A stretch of DNA of 64,000 bases from Cyclina sinensis (lineage: Eukaryota > Mollusca > Bivalvia > Venerida > Veneridae), in the NCBI GenBank assembly GCA_012932295.1, contig JAAONU010000001.1, positions 22,640,461 through 22,704,460 of the forward strand, in the 5' to 3' direction. A program made the position numbers and the translations under genes. Numbering within the stretch: the first letter of the stretch is position 1; each line of letters starts with the position of its first letter. Positions 56,356 to 64,000 of this stretch are shown piece by piece. The notes under the pieces are model-generated. The model saw nothing but the letters and a program-made list of their open reading frames with translations. It ran no database searches and was not told the origin of the DNA.

Positions 56356-59300
56356 AACAGTTTACTTCGAACGACATACTTCTTCAATTGTTTTAATTGT
56401 TTATTATCTAATGAACGACAAAATATAGTTTTTTACCATCTACCAAAAGTAACCATATTTCTTAAAATGAGAGTAATTATTTTCATACTACTAGAAAGCG
56501 TATTTAAACAACAGCTAGGTGACAAGTACAATTCCTTTAACTCAATAAAAGATTAAAATAAACGAAAATATAAGATGTCAATCTCTAAAAAAGTTCTATT
56601 TCACTATCAGGTACATTCCTGACAACTGTTACTTGTACGGAATTCGCGACAGAGCGACTATATAGTTGTTTAAGATAGCTACGTCCTAGTTCTTGTTTAT
56701 CATTTCCACGATCACGTTAAGTAAAATAACAATTTAAGACATTGCTTCTTGACACTTAAAAGAAATTTGTGGAAATATTGATTTTCTACACCAACGGGTG
56801 ATTCAAATGAGATCTGAAACTGGATATTTTGGTATAAAGATGCTTCAAGTCATCCCTTTCAGAAACTATTTTCTGAAGGAGAATAAAATTCCTAAACTCA
56901 TTAACACAAGAGCCTCTGATTTCTGTAAAAAGACTTAGAGAAACCTGTTTTTTTTCAGGATTCCTAATTTAGCAATAAATACATGACTGTTTATTCTGTC
57001 CGACCCGAGACTAAAGTATTACTTTTTTTTAATGTAAAATTTTAAATAAGACTTTCTAGCAATATAAACAATTTTGAAACTGTCCTGAAAGAATGTTTTA
57101 GTTTTGTATTTGTTTGTTTGTTTGTTTGTTTTTATTTGTGTTTTTTCAAAGTCATTAGATATACGAGTTTACAATCAAGATAATGTTTACAGATGTATTG
57201 ACATTGTACTCCTGAGAGATCTGAATCTGAAGAATAAGGAGAGCATAATGGATTAAATTTGACCTCAGAGAATTAAGCTGTTAAGAAGAGACAGTGAAGC
57301 AACTGGGAACTAAGAATTGAGATACTGATTAATAGTTTCTGATTCAGACATGAAAAAAATGTTTAATGGACAAAAATACTAAAGTCCATTCTCGATATCT
57401 CGAATTTTGGGCGGACCGAGTAAATTACTTCGACGTAGCCGGAATTCGACATGTCCGGAGCTGGTATACCTGGCAATGTTTGGTGTCAGTTATAGGTTTG
57501 TCTTCCTGTACAAAGCAAGCTATGCTGAAATGCGAGTCCAGTGATTAAAAAGCAGTTAAATTCAAGACTGCAATGTAGAGCATTTTTGATTTTGCATTTT
57601 TCAAAAGTAGAAAAAGAGCAGTCGAAACTCGATTCGACGAATCGGCGAAAAACGTATTCACTTTTTCATAGGATCGCATATTACGTTCGTAGCAAAGTTC
57701 AGAATAGACCCGGAAATGTTTTCGTTGCACATCTTCAATTCATTTGATTTATTTGATGGCGTTTCGACTTAATACATTTTTATGTATTTGTTTTTCGAAT
57801 TATCGTCTGCTTTATAATTTTGTAGAGAACATATGGTTATTATCGAGAAGTATAGTTTTTCAGCCGACTTACTGTTATACAAATGAAATGCATAAAAATA
57901 ATTCCATAAATTTCGTCATGAGATTAGAATGATCACTGATAAAGATTATAATTTATTGAAAATCTCAACAGTTTTCATTAAAATTAAAGTATGTAATTGT
58001 TAACTTAGAAATCCTGAGCTTACTCAGATAAAGAACGTCATTGTCAGTTCAAACATGTTTAACAGATATTTTGCATAAATTTATTGGATAATCTTAGACC
58101 CACTGTTAAATAGAGTTCTGATACTGGAAATAAGCGTAGATTAAAAACAGTTTTGGGTATCTGCACAAGAATGCGGTTATGTCGACACTCTCTCATATGA
58201 TAACGTAACAAGCACCAGTTTACACAATCATTGAAAGTAATTGATTTAAAAGTATCCGGTACGTCTGTATCAGAATGAAGTAATGTGTTTCCATGATGCT
58301 TCTACAATCCGCTTTTTAGTATTTGAATTCCCAATAAATCTTTATTGAGGAGTTCCTTTGAAGTAGATAGAACTCATACATTTGCTTGAAATGCACGCTG
58401 TAAAATTTATATTGTAATGCACGATGTAAAGTAATGAATAAATAGTACAAGATGCAAGCATATCATATATCTAGGTGAAAGACATAAACGTATAAAAGGT
58501 ATTGTAAGAATTGTATAGAACTGGAACAACATACTCTGAGGCTTGTATGTGGCTATAAGGTATTGCGTTTCTGTCACGGGAGGAACTTACGCATATATCT
58601 CAATACAAAGCAAATCACCTATTATTGATGACCTGTAAAAGTTTTCGTTTCCGTTTTTTATTGGTACATCAATGTTTGAAGTAGTCTTAACATAAAATGC
58701 AAAAATTGGCTTTTCATAGAATAACGAAATTTTCTGTGAACATGGAATCATTGTGAAATTGTAATTGGAATCAGTCGTACATCTTATTGAAATACCATAA
58801 ACTTTTGCTATTTGATCATTATGGTCTCAAATTGGTTTTTACATTAGAATTATCTATGAGAACACCTGTTGTTCTATTGTTTTGTTTACTGTTACTGATT
58901 TCCTAGGTCCTCTTATAACTTTAAGTGTTCTCAACTGGAGGATTTGTTTGGAGTTTCAGTCAAGCATTACACAATTGTTTGGTGTCTTGTGAAACATCGC
59001 TAGCTATTTGAGATTTTACAGAAAAGTATACACGTGCTCTTTTCCTATTGATACATTTTACATTTTTCTTAAGCGAAATTAATGTCTTCGTATCAAATGG
59101 TTCCTCTTATCTGCATTTAGGCTTTAAATCAATAAAAAACAAGGGACTAAGGAAAAAATCACTTAACATTACCAAACGAACACTTCAAATCTGTAGATAA
59201 ATCAATTATAAAATCAACAAAGATAATTCGCTGTCTTAAAATAGGTGCTGACAATGTTAGACAATACTGAATAAAAGAATTTGTTATTATTATTATTATA

Positions 59301-60556
59301 ACAAGATCAAGTCGTATAAGATTATACGAGATGCAGTCAAAGTGTTTGTAGACACAGTGAATTAAACAAAAAGAAGCGTTGGAAAGAAAAAGTACTTTAT
59401 GTACTAGTTATCTTATTATTACCGCTTGCAAAACTGAGTTTACAACGAGACTCCTCGGTACACCTGTCAAAAAATCAATTAAATCGCCGCCCAATGTGTT
59501 TCTTTCAAACTCCGCCTTTTACCTATCAATAGTCTCATTCTAGTGTACGAAGTGGAATAGCGGATAGGAAAAAAATGAGTGAAGATTTCCAGTAGCAACG
59601 CAGCGACAATTACGACACAGCAACTTTGGCGCCACCCAGGCACATTTTTCTGGCTGCGGGTACTTTGCAAGACACAGTTTTATTGACAGGTATACCTGAG
59701 AAAACTGCCTCACTGTGACTGGATGATCTGTAAAGTGACAGTTTAAGCTACGGAAATAAACATCGTAAAGTCACTTTTTACCGCGTTCCGAATACGCGAT
59801 TTTGCAAGCGGTAGTAATCGTTTTTTCACAGTTAAACTCTTAGAATAAACATAACGGAGAAAATATTGATCATGCAGTGTTCAAACTGTGGAGCACTTCA
59901 AACGCCATGATGTCGCGTTTTAACGTCAATACTTTGTAAAGTTTTCTCCGACTCCCTTTCTCTGACCGAACTACCCTATTTCTTAAGCACGATCCCACCA
60001 GGCCGACGTGTGGTTCGGAAATGACGCCTGAACAGCACTACAAAGAACTAATCGAAATTCCCGCTGCTTAGTTCACCCTTCAACTTTGGGGAAGCGCGAA
60101 ATACAACGGGACGTGGCGCGGCGAATAGGACAAATGTTCCAGGGACTCGCACCCACAGAAGTCGACGATTAGCATAGTCTCACTGGCTTAGCGTAGCAGA
60201 GGCATTGTCTTGATAAAATATAAGTGACTCGATCTCACCATCTGGGCTTTTTATAGAATGCTCTGGAAAACTTAACGTCAGCATTTCATAAGTCAAATAT
60301 CCACAAGAGAATAAAACATAAAATGATTGATTTGTTTTGGTTTCTATTGTTATGGAAGTAAACAGCCATCACAAAGTATATGAAACGTAACTCGTGTAGG
60401 TTTTTACAGTACGATTTAGCTTATTAAGAAGCAATTAACAAAATGTCTTAAATGACCATTTGAAGTAAATGTATACAGACCCTTTTTTTTTCAAAGAGTT
60501 GAGCAAGCATATATCAAAAGATATGAAATTTGACTTGAACGTTACAAACTGCCATT
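56356..60556. other. Intergenic DNA, only short repeats recognised
   Basis: A (TTTG)n tract lies at 57107-57131. An inverted pair TTACCGCTTGCAAAA (59418-59432 and, reversed, about 59794-59811) may bound a 400-bp element, without a visible target duplication. A more GC-rich patch lies at about 60000-60200. No gene is recognised. Confidence 0.4.
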
Positions 60557-60566
60557 ACAATAGAGC

Positions 60567-61053
60567 TAGTCTCACTTTTTCGCCTCCGAATGTGAACCCA
60601 TTTTATAGGCTGATATTTTATAGTTGTTCACCTTCTACGTCTCACTTTGATCTGCATCTGGTTAAGCGGACTCTGTTCGGCACGGTTTTTACCCTGTCCT
60701 GGTTATCTATTAACCTAGAACACCGATTATTCCGATTGCCAAATTTTGAATAAAATGGTGGATTAATCAGGTACGAAATAAGTGTTTCATTTCTATACTT
60801 ATGTATTTGTGTGTTTTCTTGGATTACAGGATCAGGTATGAATTTAATTATCATATTGTATCATATTTTTTTATCATTTTTGCCTTAAACTCTGTGAACT
60901 GTTGGACAAACGAGCCATAAAAAGTGCCCAATCGCCTACGATTGGGCGAGTCCGCTTAGCCAGATGCAGATCAAAGTGAGACGTAGAAGTTGAACAACTA
61001 TAAAATATCAGCCTATAAAATCGGTTCACCTTCGGAGGCGAAATAGTCAGACC
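60567..61053. mobile_element. Mutator-like foldback MITE with 10-bp target duplication
   Basis: The left arm (TAGTCTCACTTTTTCGCCTC to CTGGTTAAGCGGACTC, about 60567-60675) is mirrored by the right arm (GAGTCCGCTTAGCCAGATGC to GGCGAAATAGTCAGACC, about 60949-61053). Both sides carry ACAATAGAGC (60557-60566 and 61054-61063). About 270 bp lie between the arms and encode nothing recognised. A 9-10-bp duplication with long arms points to a Mutator-type transposase in trans. Confidence 0.85.
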
Positions 61054-61435
61054 ACAATAGAGCCATCGATTTTATCAATACAACGTTTAAAATACATTTT
61101 CCTAACTCAGAGAACTTCTGTATCATCTTTCTGACGCAAGCATTCAGCCCCCAAAAAAACCTTTGTTCTAATCAAATATTTCAAAGTTCCATGTGTTTCA
61201 CATTGAGCCCCGAAATCTTCTGTCACAATTTATTACTTCATGTCCCTTTATATAAAACACTAGTTTCCTATCTCATTCAAACATCAACGACTAACCCTGG
61301 AAATTGTCATCAAACGTGGTAACTAATTGCAGAGGTTTTATTGCAATTTCTCGACGGCTTCTAATATTGATAATTGTTGACAGATGTATTAATACTGTTA
61401 GATTCACAACTGTTTCCTTTCTTTCTTCAGTAATG

Positions 61436-62222
61436 CTAGTGTCTCATAAAAATCGGCGACACCGACATCTCGGCGTCTTCCCGATTTATGGCCCGTCGGC
61501 GGGAAAAACCTTGAAAGCGACATCGGTGCACACTGTTTGTCGAGCGGTCTCATTAATCTGACGTTCCCACGATGTCGGTTTCTTTGATCGCCGACTTGCA
61601 GCCACTTCAATCGGAGATCAAACGGTGATGACCCGTCGATTAGCCATTGATTAGTCACCGACTAGTCGAGATAGTATACTACTATATATACCCGGCGAAA
61701 ACGCAAGTAATCGTTAATATATATCTCAGACTAGCCACGGATTATTTTGCGAGTGATCAATGAATAATCGATGGGCACACGGCGATATGTATACCGTCGG
61801 CCGTGACCTACTAGTATTCGGGAGCCTGCAGTACATCGGTAAAGCACGGCGAGATGCCTGCGACAAGTCCCCGATATTGACAAGCGAAAAAGAAATCCGA
61901 GACATCGGTATGGAGTGATAAATCGCCAGTAACCCGGCCGAGGGTCGGACGTGATCCGGCCGACCATCGGCGATTAGTCACTGATGCTATAACGATTTCA
62001 CGGGGTAGAAATTTTCCTCCGATCGATCGGGAAATTTTAACTTGGAGGTAAGTTTTGCCGACATCTTGCCGATCTAAAAAAAAACACCTGTTTTTTTTTT
62101 TTGGCCGAGGCGCAGATAAATCGACGATATATCGCAGACTACTCCCCGAAAATGCCACAGATTCCACAAAAACTCGTCGTCACCCCATCGCCGACCCGTC
62201 GGACCTTTTATGAGACAGTGGC
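61436..62222. mobile_element. GC-rich element with TGTCTCATAAAA inverted ends
   Basis: The left end TAGTGTCTCATAAAAATCGG and right end (reversed) CACTGTCTCATAAAAGGTCC bracket about 790 bp that is unusually rich in TCGGCGA/TCGCCGA-type words. Overlapping open frames inside show no domain. The target duplication is not clear. It is likely a non-autonomous DNA transposon. Confidence 0.6.
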
Positions 62223-62686
62223 TTAAGAATGCCATATTTTTGCGATAATCAATACTGCTTTTTCTCATAGAAAATACCAAGGTGCGTTTCGCTTTAAGCT
62301 GTCTGTTTATTTGTAGATAGTAACAAAAACATTATGTATCACAAAATGGTATAAATGAATGAATGGAGTTTTATGGCCCGTCGACAACATCACAAAATGG
62401 TATGAGTAATTATTGCTGACAGAGTCTATACTAATTTTAAAGACTTGCCAATCAGCAGTGACTGTAAATCACCAATGCCTTTTGTTTTGAAAAAATAGCG
62501 TTGTTTTTTTTTTTTTTTACTTTTCTTCATTCAGCTTGTTTCTATTGTGCCCTTTTCTGAAAAGATTCAACACTTATTTTGTACTGGATTTATTTAAAAA
62601 ACAACATTACATCTGCACACACATGTTAAAGTGTACTAGTATTAAGCATTTCAAGAAACTATTCGACTGTAGCATTATTAAGTTGT

Positions 62687-62688
<2 letters not shown>
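62223..62688. other. Intergenic DNA, nothing recognised
   Basis: AT-rich with a T-run at 62507-62518. No features are supported. Confidence 0.4.
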
Positions 62689-62747
<59 letters not shown>

Positions 62748-62750
62748 GAG
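62689..62750 (+). repeat. (GA)n microsatellite
   Basis: An almost pure GAGAGA tract with a few interruptions. Confidence 0.95.
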
Positions 62751-64000
62751 TTTGACTCTTGAATGTTGATATTTGCGTTTTAGAAACGTAATCACGACAA
62801 ACTTGCCATGCCTACATCCTTCTGAGCTTCAACGTAGCGCATTGCCAACCTGTTCTGTTTTGGTCAGGTAGCCAAAATAAATATTATAAAATAAAGTCCG
62901 TTTATAAGCAATTTATATTCTAAATGAATTATAAAAAAACGTCAAATTTGATTACCTTAAAAAGAATTTCACAGATATATATTAAGGTATACGCTTACTG
63001 CTTTGTTGATCTGTGTAAATGCTTTTCAAGCCTCTTTTTATCTCAAGGTTGAAAATATTTCAATCGAAACATGACATGGATATCAAAGCAGTTTTGACAA
63101 TATCGCTACTGCTTTGTGTGCGAAATCAGCTCAAAAATCGACATTGATCAAACGAATAATCATTTATTTATTTTCGAATTTTGTGCTAGCACGACAGTTG
63201 ACATTAAAATTTTTCAAAAACTTGAAGTTTAAATGTCGTGCTAGCGAAATAATGAGCCTAATGTAAAATAAAATAGGGAATCGAATGCAAATGTCATAGA
63301 CAATGTTCCACAATGAATATTTACCATAAGACATCAAAGGTTATTTTTAAGTTTGTTTGACTGTATATTTCTTTGAAATTGTCCACTTAAGTACACTGAT
63401 GAAGATGGTTATGGGGTCAAAATAATCTAATCATACATATCTGTTACACCTAATAACTGCTCAAAAGTCATCAGTCGGGTCAGCACCTTGTTATAGTCAC
63501 CTTGTTAAGGTATAAGGAAAATATACAAGTCCTTTTATGTTCATACAACTACAAAAGTTCTAACATAATAGCTATATTACTACGGCTTTGAAACTTAGAA
63601 TTAAGAAAGACAAATTATTTAGGAGTAAATTAGTGAGTGTTGTACCTGCACAGAAAGGAGCGCAATAAAAACAAAATAGTTTTTATCAGCCTAAGTACAT
63701 ACGATACTTTTTAAAAGGAAAAATATAGCATTTATGTACATGATAATTAGTACAAGTATTTCAAAATTCAATTTTCGAATGCCGTTCCAGTAAAACAGTC
63801 AAATAAAAACGAATTGAATTCGAATGTCGAATATCGTGCTAGCACAACGTAAAAATTCAAGTGATCCAAAAGTCAAATGTCGAATTTAAATACAAATTAA
63901 TAAAGATTGGACTATCTAATGACGAATGTCGTATGTTGAGCTAGCTTCACATACATTATCCTGTTTCACCTTGCCTTGCTGCAGTATATTTTAGGTTTTG
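62751..64000. other. Intergenic DNA with GTGCTAGCACGAC inverted motifs
   Basis: Copies of TGTCG(A/T)GCTAGC-type sequence occur near 63182-63245 (GTGCTAGCACGACAGTTGAC and AATGTCGTGCTAGCG), 63830-63848 and 63920-63945. They recall the TCGAGC arrays at 11.8 and 14.3 kb. No gene is recognised before the window ends. Confidence 0.4.

Noticed and set aside
59418..59815. MITE bounded by TTACCGCTTGCAAAA
   Set aside because: The inverted pair is real but short, and I find no target duplication, so it is not called as a separate element.
61304..62280. ORFs in the GC-rich element as genes
   Set aside because: They have no recognisable motif, and the openness is explained by TCGGCGA-rich sequence between inverted ends.
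62536..62795. ORFs spanning the GA tract
   Set aside because: Simple-sequence translation (RERERE or SLSLSL).

Overview
This is a 64 kb window of an animal nuclear genome: AT-rich, intron-containing and full of transposable elements. The repeats point to a bivalve mollusc. There are pearl/Helentron-like elements with about 150-bp tandem cores and ACGG/ACTG-type microsatellite tails, tRNA-derived SINEs, DIRS-type retroelements and small foldback elements. No bacterial operon, CRISPR array, rRNA or convincing free-standing tRNA gene is visible. The species is my inference.

Layout. (1) 1-15.1 kb, minus strand: the 5' part of a host sirtuin gene (class IV, SIRT6/7-like). Three well-supported exons carry the NAD-binding GAGIS motif, the QNTDG motif, the catalytic His and the first zinc cysteines. 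Two phase-compatible upstream exons may add an N-terminal Cys/His module. The 3' exons lie left of position 1. Its introns hold a pearl-like element, SINEs, a decayed acidic tandem-repeat reading frame, and large tandem arrays that recur in inverted orientation (7.7/10.7 kb and 11.8/14.3 kb). (2) 15.1-18.2 kb: no gene; a small TIR element and a CA microsatellite. (3) 18.2-28.2 kb: a 5.5 kb pogo/Fot-like DNA transposon (20.45-25.94 kb) between two nearly identical 2.2 kb direct repeats. It has a four-exon DD35D transposase, a second convergent intact 119-codon ORF, and subterminal motif copies at both ends. A 197-bp mariner-type MITE sits in a transposase intron. (4) 28.2-32.3 kb: no gene; a 31-bp tandem repeat and a TIR element carrying a tRNA-like core. 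(5) 32.3-35.2 kb: a decayed DIRS retroelement (gag, RT, RNase H, tyrosine recombinase) whose recombinase runs in frame into the RNase H tail of a Ty3/Gypsy element, followed by a polypurine tract and LTR start. (6) 36-53 kb: an old segmental duplication (about 36.1-43.0 and 49.3-53.0 kb). Between its halves lies a 4.03 kb element with 725-bp terminal inverted repeats and a 5-bp target duplication. (7) 53.7-64 kb: a palindromic TTCGTTTAAACGAA satellite, a 62-bp tandem array, a Mutator-like foldback element with a 10-bp target duplication, a GC-rich TIR element, and GA microsatellites.

Apart from the sirtuin, every convincing coding sequence belongs to a mobile element. The genes do not form a pathway. 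The window shows a large-intron host gene and flanking intergenic DNA remodelled by nested transposition, array expansion and duplication.
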